From contig CADBRA010000012.1 of NCBI GenBank assembly GCA_902796965.1, forward strand, positions 1-47,910: DNA of 47,910 nt, given 5' to 3'. The notes under the pieces are model-generated. The model did not search any database, was not told the origin of the DNA, and saw only the letters and a program-made list of their open reading frames with translations. Both the position numbers and the translations under genes were made by a program. Shown here in pieces: positions 25,168 to 32,784 of this stretch (its first letter is position 1; every line of letters begins with the position of its first letter). This DNA is from an uncultured Eubacteriales bacterium. Lineage in GTDB: Bacteria; Bacillota; Clostridia; Peptostreptococcales; Anaerovoracaceae.

Positions 25168-25914
25168 ATGAAAAAGAATTTATCTGAAATAAAGGGAGTG
25201 CTTCACGGATGGACGGCTCAGTCGGCAAAGTGGTATGACGATGCGTCAGAATACACAGGCTATCATGAAAAGCTGGCGGAATACTTTCTGAAATATCTGA
25301 AGCACGAGTACAGCTGCTTTGAAATAGCGTGCGGTACGGGAAATATGGCACGCGCGCTTGCGCCTCATGTAGCATCATATGTTGCATGCGACAGAGACCC
25401 TGCCGCTTGTGATTTCTTCATAAAAAAGCTATCGCATGACGGTGAGTCTGATATAAAAGTCATATGCGGCGACTGGAAAGAAGCGCTCGGAAATGACAAG
25501 TATGATGTCATAACTACGAGCTTTTTCGGAGCGGAAACCGATGACTGGGAGATAATAAAAAATGCTGCCCGCCATTTATTCATAGCTGTCGTCCCCAGAG
25601 AAAGAAACACCGGTGAGGGCAATGGCATCAGCAGCCGGCACAGCAGCAGAATCGAGTCGTTTGAGCAGATGAAGGCGTTCTTTGAGGATGGCGGATATCG
25701 TTTTGATGCTGTTCCGCTCGCTCTGGAGTTCGGCCAGCCGATATTGTGCACTGAAGAAGCCATTGAATATATAAAATATTACTACAGGCTGGACGATGAA
25801 GATGCTGTCAGGTTCCTGAATATGAAATTCATGAGAGAAGAGGACGGGATGCTTTACTTCCCTAAGACAAAGAAGGCAGGAATTATTGCAGTCCTCACCG
25901 ACGACGCGATGTGA
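25168..25914 (+). CDS. Class I SAM-dependent methyltransferase
   Basis: The 248-residue protein has a Rossmann methyltransferase core with motif I FEIACGTGNMARAL (about residues 51-64), acidic motif II YVACDRDP, motif III-like VICGDWKEAL and YDVITTSFFG. The C-terminal 100 residues are not a recognised substrate domain. The target could be a small molecule, RNA or protein; nothing adjacent decides it. The ATG at 25168 has no ribosome binding site of its own but follows a six-codon leader frame. A strong hairpin follows the stop. Confidence 0.8.
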   Translation: MKKNLSEIKGVLHGWTAQSAKWYDDASEYTGYHEKLAEYFLKYLKHEYSCFEIACGTGNMARALAPHVASYVACDRDPAACDFFIKKLSHDGESDIKVICGDWKEALGNDKYDVITTSFFGAETDDWEIIKNAARHLFIAVVPRERNTGEGNGISSRHSSRIESFEQMKAFFEDGGYRFDAVPLALEFGQPILCTEEAIEYIKYYYRLDDEDAVRFLNMKFMREEDGMLYFPKTKKAGIIAVLTDDAM

Positions 25915-25961
25915 CATGAACATGACAGGAGCAAGTCTTCGTATCTGTTGTATGAAATGAA

Positions 25962-26001
25962 AAAATATAAAGCTGTGTCTCAAGACACAGCTTTATATTT
26001 T
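25962..26001. terminator. Strong bidirectional terminator after the methyltransferase gene
   Basis: A perfect 18-bp stem (25962-25979 with 25984-26001) has a 4-base loop. The A/T-rich outer part provides a T-run in either direction. The stop codon lies about 50 bases upstream. Confidence 0.88.
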
Positions 26002-26638
26002 ATATATAATAATGTAATATAGTAGATTGAAATGAAATTATCAGGGTCAGCCGCACTTCCCTCAATGCTTCAGATACCGGGATATATGGCAGTGATTAAA
26101 AAAGATTACGGCGGAAATCTATATGATTAAGCCAAAACGAATCGGCAAAGTTCCGCCCATACGCGTAAGAATTAAAGCATAAATGGAGATTTACTATATT
26201 CCCTGTTTAAACGAAGACATTTACCGCTGATATGTCTGCCGGGTTGCATGGTAATGAAGGTTCTCATGCAAATAGAATTACACTTATATATCAAAAGTCT
26301 GAACATGATGTACGATTATGAGCAGCACTTGTCAATGAGAATCACATTGAGCTTGTTAATGGGAATAGTCAGCTTGTCTGACAAAAATGATTAAAAGATC
26401 GTAACAGTTGAGTATGTGTTAAGCCTGCATATTTGAAACCCGTCTGAGTATACCCGCACAGCAGTATCATATATACTGTTAAGGAAGATATGTTCTGTCG
26501 TGCGGCATGCAATAGCATCCCAGCAGCATGCACTGCATCCTGACATAAGCGAACTGTCAGGCCGTTATTCAGCGGCAGGCGGCAGGAGTTCACTGCTTCC
26601 GGACAAAGGAAATGCCAACTGTGAGAAGGAGATTAATA
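26002..26638 (+). other. Long gene-free region upstream of phoH with possible RNA structure
   Basis: About 640 bases carry no convincing gene. A 32-codon frame at 26032-26130 has no ribosome binding site. Paired elements are GGCGGAA/TTCCGCC (26110-26116, 26151-26157) enclosing GCC/GGC, TTGCATG/CATGCAA (26244-26250, 26265-26271) and CAGTAT/ATACTG (26462-26478). No tRNA, tmRNA, 6S, SRP RNA or known riboswitch motif was recognised. The region may hold a small RNA, a decayed gene, or both. No confident phoH promoter was found. Confidence 0.4.
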
Positions 26639-27604
26639 TTGCAGAACAACGATTCAGTTTCAAACATCAGAAGAATCGAAATCACAGATGCAGCTCTGTT
26701 ATCAGATGTATTTGGCGATAATGACGCAAATGTAGAGCTGCTGAAGAAAAAAATGAACGTCAACGTCGTGCTAAGAGGAGACGACGTCATCGTCAGCGGA
26801 GCTGACGCGGACATGGCCGAAAGCGCTCTGCGCGACATGGCATGGCTTGTGGGCAGAGGAGATACGCTCAACGAGCTGAGAACTGAAGAAATAGTTAGTC
26901 TTAACATGTCAGGGCAGACTCTCAGAAAATCAGATATTAAAAACGAGATAATCTGCTTTACCAACAAAGGTAAACCCGTCAGACCAAAGACCAGGACGCA
27001 GGCAGCTTATGTCGCTTCTATTGCAGACAACGATGTCTCGTTCGGAATCGGCCCTGCCGGGACGGGAAAGACATATCTTTCCGTCGCAATGGCAGTAAAG
27101 TCTTTCAAAAACCGCGATGTCGAGAAGATAGTTCTCACGAGACCGGCTGTGGAAGCCGGCGAGAGTCTCGGGTTCCTGCCGGGAGATATGGAGGAGAAGG
27201 TAAATCCGTATCTGAGACCTCTTTACGATGCTCTCTATGACATATTCGGCAGAGATACTGTGGCGAGACTCAGAGACCGCGAGACTATAGAGATCATCCC
27301 GCTGGCCTACATGAGAGGCAGAACACTCGACAATTCATTTATAATTTTGGACGAGGCGCAGAATGCCACAAAAGAGCAGATGAAGATGTTCCTGACCAGG
27401 CTCGGATTCGGTTCAAAGGCAGTGATCACCGGCGATGTCACGCAGATAGATCTGCCAAAAAAACGCATGTCCGGACTCGTGGATGCTGAAAACGTTCTCA
27501 ACGGAGTTGAAGGAATAGGATTCACGTTTTTCGATGACAGGGATGTTGTCAGACATCCGCTCGTCAGGAAGATAATAAGCGCATACGAAAATGCCGGAGA
27601 ATAA
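26639..27604 (+). CDS. phoH: PhoH family protein (phosphate starvation-inducible ATPase)
   Basis: The 321-residue protein has a KH-like N-terminal region (about residues 10-75) and the PhoH ATPase domain with Walker A GPAGTGKT (138-145), RPAVEAGESLGFLPGD, the Walker B-like FIILDEAQNAT and the ITGDVTQIDLP segment. PhoH proteins are ATPases or helicases linked to RNA metabolism. TTG 26639 is taken as the start because AAGGAG (26626-26631) lies 7 bases upstream; the ATG at 26612 is only 1 base from a weaker site. It is 5 bases from ybeY, the common Firmicute pairing. Confidence 0.94.
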   Translation: MQNNDSVSNIRRIEITDAALLSDVFGDNDANVELLKKKMNVNVVLRGDDVIVSGADADMAESALRDMAWLVGRGDTLNELRTEEIVSLNMSGQTLRKSDIKNEIICFTNKGKPVRPKTRTQAAYVASIADNDVSFGIGPAGTGKTYLSVAMAVKSFKNRDVEKIVLTRPAVEAGESLGFLPGDMEEKVNPYLRPLYDALYDIFGRDTVARLRDRETIEIIPLAYMRGRTLDNSFIILDEAQNATKEQMKMFLTRLGFGSKAVITGDVTQIDLPKKRMSGLVDAENVLNGVEGIGFTFFDDRDVVRHPLVRKIISAYENAGE

Positions 27605-27609
27605 GATGT

Positions 27610-28554
27610 ATGAACATAATAATAGATGAAAACTCGCATGTCAGCCGCAAAATTCAGGGATTTCTCCTGACAGCGGCCGAAAGGTGCGTGACTGATGAAG
27701 GTATTGATCCGTCGCTCGTCGAGATCAGCCTTACGATAGTCTCTGAAGGAGATATACGCGAACTCAACAGATTGTACAGAGACACGGACCGTGTAACTGA
27801 TGTTCTTTCATTTCCGCAGTACGATGATCTGACGGAGATTGATAATGATGAAGTGATAGCACTCGGCGATGTAGTTATATGTGACGCTGTGGCACATAAG
27901 CAGGCCAGAGAGTACGGCCACTCGTACGAACGCGAGTTTGTTTATCTCTTTGTCCACAGTGTGCTGCATCTGCTGGGTTACGATCATATGACCGAAGAGG
28001 ATAAACGCGGGATGCGAGCCGAAGAAGAAAAAGTCATGGAGTATATCGGCCTCACGAGAGGCTTCACTCTGGCATATGACGGCAGTGAGAGCGCTGTCGA
28101 TGATGATAGCGGCGATGCAGGTGTAAATGATGAATATGAAGAAGGCGGAAAATCCTGGTACAGCGAGCAGGACGGCGATGTTTACAGCGAGCTGATGCGC
28201 AGGGCCGAAGCTGTATCGCAGAAGGCATATGCTCCGTATTCCGGATTTCACGTGGGAGCAGCTCTGCTGTGCAGCGACGGGAGCATATATACCGGTGTGA
28301 ATGTAGAAAACGCTTCGTATGGTGCTGCCCTGTGCGCGGAGCGCTCGGCGGTGGCATCTGCCGTTTCGGACGGAAACAGGAAATTCAATGCGATCGCGGT
28401 ATTTTCTCCTGACGGAAATGCCATCCCGTGCGGTATCTGCAGACAGGTTCTGCTCGAGTTTGGCAGCGATATAGATGTTGTACTGAAAGATGATGACGGC
28501 AGCCTGCGTGTGACGGAGATCAGCAGACTGCTGCCGGAGGGTTTTGCTTTATGA
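27610..28554 (+). CDS. ybeY: Fusion of rRNA-maturation endoribonuclease YbeY and cytidine deaminase
   Basis: Residues 1-150 are YbeY, the metal-dependent RNase for 16S rRNA 3'-end maturation and ribosome quality control. Its zinc motif is H116-SVL-H120-LLGYD-H126, preceded by DVLSFPQ and LGDVVI. Residues about 190-314 are a homotetrameric-type cytidine deaminase with HVGAAL, NVENASYG, C242-A-E244 and P-C274-GI-C277-RQ, which bind zinc and supply the catalytic glutamate. An acidic linker of about 40 residues joins them. Both active sites look intact. In related genomes cdd is a separate gene in this operon, so this is a gene fusion or loss of a stop. It overlaps era by 4 bases. Confidence 0.93.
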   Translation: MNIIIDENSHVSRKIQGFLLTAAERCVTDEGIDPSLVEISLTIVSEGDIRELNRLYRDTDRVTDVLSFPQYDDLTEIDNDEVIALGDVVICDAVAHKQAREYGHSYEREFVYLFVHSVLHLLGYDHMTEEDKRGMRAEEEKVMEYIGLTRGFTLAYDGSESAVDDDSGDAGVNDEYEEGGKSWYSEQDGDVYSELMRRAEAVSQKAYAPYSGFHVGAALLCSDGSIYTGVNVENASYGAALCAERSAVASAVSDGNRKFNAIAVFSPDGNAIPCGICRQVLLEFGSDIDVVLKDDDGSLRVTEISRLLPEGFAL

Positions 28555-29441
28555 GATCAGGATTTGTCGGAATTATTGGTAGACCTAATGTGGGTAAGTC
28601 GACGCTGCTCAATTCTATAATAGGAGAGAAGGTAGCTATTACCTCGAGCAAGGCGCAGACTACGAGAAATGCGATCAGAGGCATATATAACGAAGAAGGC
28701 CTTCAAATCGTATTTATAGATACGCCTGGCATACACAAGCCTAAGAATGCGCTGGGAAAGTATCTTACAGATACTGCAATTTCAACACTTAAACAGGTCG
28801 ACGTTATTCTTCTGATCGTCGATGAAAAGCTGTCGGGAGGTCCGGGAGACAAATATATTCTCGATCTGCTGAAGCAGGTTAAAAATACCCCTGAAATTCT
28901 TGTGATAAATAAAATAGACAAGATAGCCCCTGATGAATATCTCGAGATATACAATGAATATGATGCTGAGGGCGTGTTCGATCATATAGTCGGAACGAGC
29001 GCGCTGAATGATCAGAACACTGACGTGGTCATAGACATGATCAAACCTTATATAAATGAAGGACCTCAATATTTTCCGCCTGATCTTTATACTGATAATC
29101 CAATGAAATTTCTCGTTTCTGAGATCATCAGGGAAAAAGCCCTTATGTACCTCAACGATGAGGTTCCGCACGGCATAGCAGTTGAGATAGAGCGCTACAT
29201 CGAAAAAGACAATGTCACGGAAATTGACGCTACAATATACTGTGAGAAAAAGTCGCACAAAGGCATAATAATAGGAGCGGGCGGCAGAAAGCTCAAAGGC
29301 ATAGGAAAAGCCGCAAGACTTGAGATAGAACCGCTCGTCGGCACGAAAATCTTTCTGCAGCTCTGGGTCAAGGTAAAGGAAAACTGGCGTGAGAGCGATA
29401 TCATGGTCAGCAATTTCGGATATAAAAAGGATAATGACTGA
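28551..29441 (+). CDS. era: GTPase Era
   Basis: Era is an essential GTPase binding 16S rRNA during 30S assembly. The 296-residue protein has G1 GRPNVGKS (residues 10-17), G2 region TSSKAQTTRN, G3 DTPGIHKPK, G4 NKID, and a C-terminal KH domain (GIIIGAGGRKLKGIGKAARLEIE). It overlaps the YbeY-deaminase gene by ATGA, which suggests coupled translation, and ends 2 bases before recO. YbeY and Era act in the same ribosome-assembly step. Confidence 0.97.
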   Translation: MRSGFVGIIGRPNVGKSTLLNSIIGEKVAITSSKAQTTRNAIRGIYNEEGLQIVFIDTPGIHKPKNALGKYLTDTAISTLKQVDVILLIVDEKLSGGPGDKYILDLLKQVKNTPEILVINKIDKIAPDEYLEIYNEYDAEGVFDHIVGTSALNDQNTDVVIDMIKPYINEGPQYFPPDLYTDNPMKFLVSEIIREKALMYLNDEVPHGIAVEIERYIEKDNVTEIDATIYCEKKSHKGIIIGAGGRKLKGIGKAARLEIEPLVGTKIFLQLWVKVKENWRESDIMVSNFGYKKDND

Positions 29442-29443
29442 TA

Positions 29444-30190
29444 ATGGTTACCGAGACGGACGGCATTATCCTGAGGCAGACAAAGATAGCGCGTGACAGG
29501 AAGATGATCGTGCTGTTTACGAGGAAGTTCGGTAAGATAAGTGCCGGCACAGGCATAAGGCAGTCGGGAAAGAAATCATCGCTGCCGCTCAGGCCTTTCA
29601 CTCACGGCAGATATGAGATCTATACCGGGAGAAATTCATATAACATAGATGCGGCGGAGACGATAGAGAGTTTTTTCAGTATAGGTGAAGATATCGACAG
29701 ATTTTTCTGCGCTTCCTGTGCGCTCGAATTCACGGATAAGGTTCTGGCTGAATCGATGCCGGCTGAACCAGTTCTGGATACACTCATCAGTTTTCTCAGG
29801 ATCCTGTCAAACAGGAAAAAAAAGATGAGATCGTTCCTTATAATGTATGAGTGGAAGATACTTTATATGACAGGGTACGGTCCCGTGACAGACAGGTGTG
29901 CGTCATGCGGCAGAGAGGATGAACCTGCGGGATTCAGCATTGCAGACGGCGGAACTGTCTGCCGCAGCTGTGTGGATTCGGGCCGAATCAATATGCGATT
30001 GCTTTATAGTATTAAATTTGATATAATTCAAATATTAAAATTTATTGGATTAAACAATATCGATTCGTTCGCGAATCTGGCTTTTGGCCCTGAGACGGAG
30101 GATTATCTTGACAGAATTCTTCATGAATACGTTTCATATCATCTCGATATCAGGGGTTTGAAAAGCGAATCATATCTATCGCTTGATTGA
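29444..30190 (+). CDS. recO: DNA repair protein RecO
   Basis: RecO helps load RecA on single-stranded DNA bound by SSB. The 248-residue protein has the N-terminal OB fold (TDGIILRQTKIARDRKMIVLFTRKFGKISA), helical middle and a zinc-binding motif (C152, C155, C173, C176). Length and position after era are typical. Start ATG is 2 bases after the era stop. Confidence 0.95.
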   Translation: MVTETDGIILRQTKIARDRKMIVLFTRKFGKISAGTGIRQSGKKSSLPLRPFTHGRYEIYTGRNSYNIDAAETIESFFSIGEDIDRFFCASCALEFTDKVLAESMPAEPVLDTLISFLRILSNRKKKMRSFLIMYEWKILYMTGYGPVTDRCASCGREDEPAGFSIADGGTVCRSCVDSGRINMRLLYSIKFDIIQILKFIGLNNIDSFANLAFGPETEDYLDRILHEYVSYHLDIRGLKSESYLSLD

Positions 30191-30214
30191 TTTTCTTAAA
30201 AGGACGGCAGTATT

Positions 30215-31063
30215 ATGGAATTAAGTCTTGAAAAAATTGAGCTTGTAAAAGACAGAACAGGCGTCAGCTACAGAGAGGCTAAAGATGCGCTTATCAAAGC
30301 CGACGGAAGTGTTGTAGACGCTATTATTCTCCTCGAGGACGAAATTGATATCTCGCCCAAGACGGCTGCCGCAGTTACGGCGTCCGATATTGTTTCAAAG
30401 ATAGGAGAACTGGTTCATAAAGGAAATGTTGAGAGAATAGTCGTCAAGAAAGATGATGACACTATCCTGAACATACCTGTCAGTGCGGGAATTATCGGAA
30501 CGTTTATCCTGCCTGAAGCAGCTGTTATTTCAACGATTGCAGCTCTTGGAGCAAAGTGCAGCATCAGTATTGTGGACGGCGAGGGAAGCGAGATCGATAT
30601 CATTAAAAAGGTTTCAGACGGCATAAGCAGCGTCAGAGAAAATTACTCAGGCGTAGCTGATGAGGTGTCTGAAAAAGGAAGCAGTGCTTTCTCAAAGATC
30701 CGCGAAAAGGCCGACAGTGTGATTTCAAAGATCGTTCCGTCTGAAGACGATGAAATGGAAGACGACTATTTCAATTTCGACGACGAATATCCTGACGTCG
30801 ACGAAGAGATTTCAGATGAATCTGAAGAAAACATACAAACAGCTGAGGAAGAGCCGGCTGATACAGAAGTAAAAACAGCAGCAGAAGGGGAAGCCGAAGT
30901 AAAAAAGGCAGCCCAGGAAGCTTCAGATGCTGTTGATGAAGCGGAAGAAGCTGTTCGCAGTGCTGAGGATGTCTCTGATTCATCTGCGGCACTCGACGAA
31001 GCGGGAGAGAAGTTCGAAAGCACTATCAACAGCTACAGAGAAAAGAAAGACAAATTCTTTTAA
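30215..31063 (+). CDS. UBA-like plus DUF4342 domain protein with acidic alanine-rich tail
   Basis: The 282-residue protein starts with a UBA/EF-Ts-like three-helix segment (ELVKDRTGVSYREAKDALIK, about residues 9-45). A DUF4342 domain follows (about 55-125: ASDIVSKIGELVHKGNVERIVVKK, a hydrophobic stretch at about 90-115). The last 110 residues are highly acidic and alanine-rich, probably disordered or coiled coil. Its role is unknown; the hydrophobic segment may be a membrane anchor. It follows recO by 24 bases and probably shares its transcript. AAAGGA precedes the ATG. Confidence 0.78.
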   Translation: MELSLEKIELVKDRTGVSYREAKDALIKADGSVVDAIILLEDEIDISPKTAAAVTASDIVSKIGELVHKGNVERIVVKKDDDTILNIPVSAGIIGTFILPEAAVISTIAALGAKCSISIVDGEGSEIDIIKKVSDGISSVRENYSGVADEVSEKGSSAFSKIREKADSVISKIVPSEDDEMEDDYFNFDDEYPDVDEEISDESEENIQTAEEEPADTEVKTAAEGEAEVKKAAQEASDAVDEAEEAVRSAEDVSDSSAALDEAGEKFESTINSYREKKDKFF

Positions 31064-31082
31064 CTAACGGTAATGATTTTAT

Positions 31083-31152
31083 GCAGGGCAGCATGATGAG
31101 CAATCAAGCTGTCCTGCGGGGCGTATGGAGGCATTTTCGACGTATCAGCCCC
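31083..31152 (+). other. Two hairpins in the glyS leader
   Basis: GCAGGGCAGC (31083-31092) pairs with GCTGTCCTGC (31108-31117, one G-T pair), and GGGGC (31118-31122) pairs with GCCCC (31148-31152). No T-run follows. The T-box core (AGGGTGG-ACCGCG) and glycine-riboswitch motifs are not present, so their function is unknown. Confidence 0.4.
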
Positions 31153-31200
31153 AAAAAAAGAAATATTAAATATCAATAATCTGCAGGAGAAATGTTAACT

Positions 31201-32613
31201 ATGAGTAATAAAGTTCAGCACAGAGAATTTACGATGGACAAGCTTGTATCGCTTGCGAAATCGAGAGGATTCGTTTTCCCGGGTTCGGAAATCTACGGCG
31301 GTCTCGCCAACACATGGGATTACGGTCCTGTGGGAGTTGAACTGAAAAACAACGTAAAAAAACTGTGGCGCACAAGATTTATACAGCAGTGCAAATATAA
31401 CGTCGGACTCGACGCGGCTATACTTATGAATCCGAAAACTTGGGAAGCATCAGGTCACGTCGGCAATTTTAACGATCCTCAGATTGACTGCAAAGTATGC
31501 CACGACAGATTCAGAGCTGACAAGCTCATCGAAGACTACTTTGACAGACACGGTGAAGAGGGAATTGCTGATGGATGGTCAAACGAAAAGATGGAGACAT
31601 TCATCAAGGAGCACGGCATAAAGTGTCCTACGTGCGGAAGCACTGATTTCACTCCTGTAAGACAGTTTAACCTGATGTTCAAGACACAGCAGGGCGTTAC
31701 GGAAGGCGGAACATCAGACATTTATCTCAGGCCTGAAACGGCTCAGGGCATATTTGTCAATTTCAAGAATGTTCAGAGAACAACAAGAAAGAAGCTTCCG
31801 TTCGGCATTGCTCAGATCGGAAAAGCATTCAGAAACGAGATTACACCGGGCAACTTCACATTCAGAACAAGAGAGTTCGAGCAGATGGAGCTTGAATTCT
31901 TCTGTAAGCCCGGCGAAGATCTCGAATGGTTTGAATTCTGGCGCGGCTACTGCTGGCAGTTCCTCAAGGATCTCGGCATGTCAGACGAACATATCAGACT
32001 CAGAGATCACGAAAAAGAGGAGCTCTCGCATTACAGCAGAGCTACTACAGATATAGAATACCTGTTCCCGTTCGGCTGGGGAGAACTGTGGGGCATAGCT
32101 GACCGTACGGACTACGATCTCAGCAGACATCAGGAATACTCAGGTCAGGACATGACTTATCAGGATCCTGTAACAAATGAAAAGTTCGTTCCGTACTGCA
32201 TAGAACCTTCGCTCGGAGCAGACAGAGTTACGCTTGCGTTCCTTGCTGAAGCTTACGACGAAGAAACCGTCGTTAATAAGGGTAAAGAAGACACGAGAAC
32301 TGTTCTTCACTTCCACCCGGCTCTCGCTCCTTACAAGGCAGCTGTTCTTCCGCTTACAAAGAAGCAGGCCGAACATGCTGAAAAGCTCTCAGAAGATCTG
32401 TCAAAATACTTCATGGTTGATTATGATCTTCCGGGAAGTATAGGAAAGAGATACAGAAGGCAGGACGAAATCGGGACTCCTTACTGTGTGACTGTAGATC
32501 CTGACACGGCAGATGATGGCTGCGTCACTATCAGAGACAGAGACACGATGGAGCAGATAAGGATTCCTGAAGAGCAGGTAAAGGACTACATCCTCGAAAA
32601 GATCGCTTTTTAG
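31201..32613 (+). CDS. glyS: Glycine--tRNA ligase (dimeric class II form)
   Basis: This enzyme charges tRNA-Gly. The 470-residue protein is the alpha2-type GlyRS. It shows [13 protein letters not shown] near the N-terminus, a cysteine-containing insertion with CKVC and CPTC pairs, motif 2 [26 protein letters not shown]-type residues, motif 3 [12 protein letters not shown] and a C-terminal anticodon-binding domain ([21 protein letters not shown] onward). The ATG at 31201 is preferred because AGGAG is 11 bases upstream; an ATG at 31192 is only 2 bases from it. It stands as a single transcription unit. Confidence 0.95.
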   Translation: MSNKVQHREFTMDKLVSLAKSRGFVFPGSEIYGGLANTWDYGPVGVELKNNVKKLWRTRFIQQCKYNVGLDAAILMNPKTWEASGHVGNFNDPQIDCKVCHDRFRADKLIEDYFDRHGEEGIADGWSNEKMETFIKEHGIKCPTCGSTDFTPVRQFNLMFKTQQGVTEGGTSDIYLRPETAQGIFVNFKNVQRTTRKKLPFGIAQIGKAFRNEITPGNFTFRTREFEQMELEFFCKPGEDLEWFEFWRGYCWQFLKDLGMSDEHIRLRDHEKEELSHYSRATTDIEYLFPFGWGELWGIADRTDYDLSRHQEYSGQDMTYQDPVTNEKFVPYCIEPSLGADRVTLAFLAEAYDEETVVNKGKEDTRTVLHFHPALAPYKAAVLPLTKKQAEHAEKLSEDLSKYFMVDYDLPGSIGKRYRRQDEIGTPYCVTVDPDTADDGCVTIRDRDTMEQIRIPEEQVKDYILEKIAF

Positions 32614-32672
32614 TCAGACGATCTTCTGAAAGCAGGATATATTTTTCCGGTTCAGATTTTTCTGCGGATTTC

Positions 32673-32707
32673 GCGCGCTCCGCGCGCACGGTGCGGACGG
32701 AGTCCGC
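32673..32707. repeat. Pair of GC hairpins with TCC/GGA triloops downstream of glyS
   Basis: GCGCGC-TCC-GCGCGC (32673-32687) and GCGGAC-GGA-GTCCGC (32693-32707) are adjacent perfect 6-bp stems. The GGA loop is the complement of TCC, so the second unit is inverted relative to the first. Similar units occur at 10148-10162 and 38290-38300. Confidence 0.55.
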
Positions 32708-32784
32708 GCAAAAATTCTGTGTTTTCTGCATCCGGAATTGATATATTTATATAATTATTGGTATTTAATGAGGTATTGATTATC

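Noticed and set aside
26032-26130. 32-codon frame in the long gap before phoH
   Set aside because: No ribosome binding site, no recognisable product, and it overlaps the predicted paired element at 26110-26157.
31064-31200. T-box or glycine riboswitch before glyS
   Set aside because: The conserved AGGGTGG-ACCGCG core, a specifier loop and a following terminator are absent; the glycine riboswitch core is also missing.
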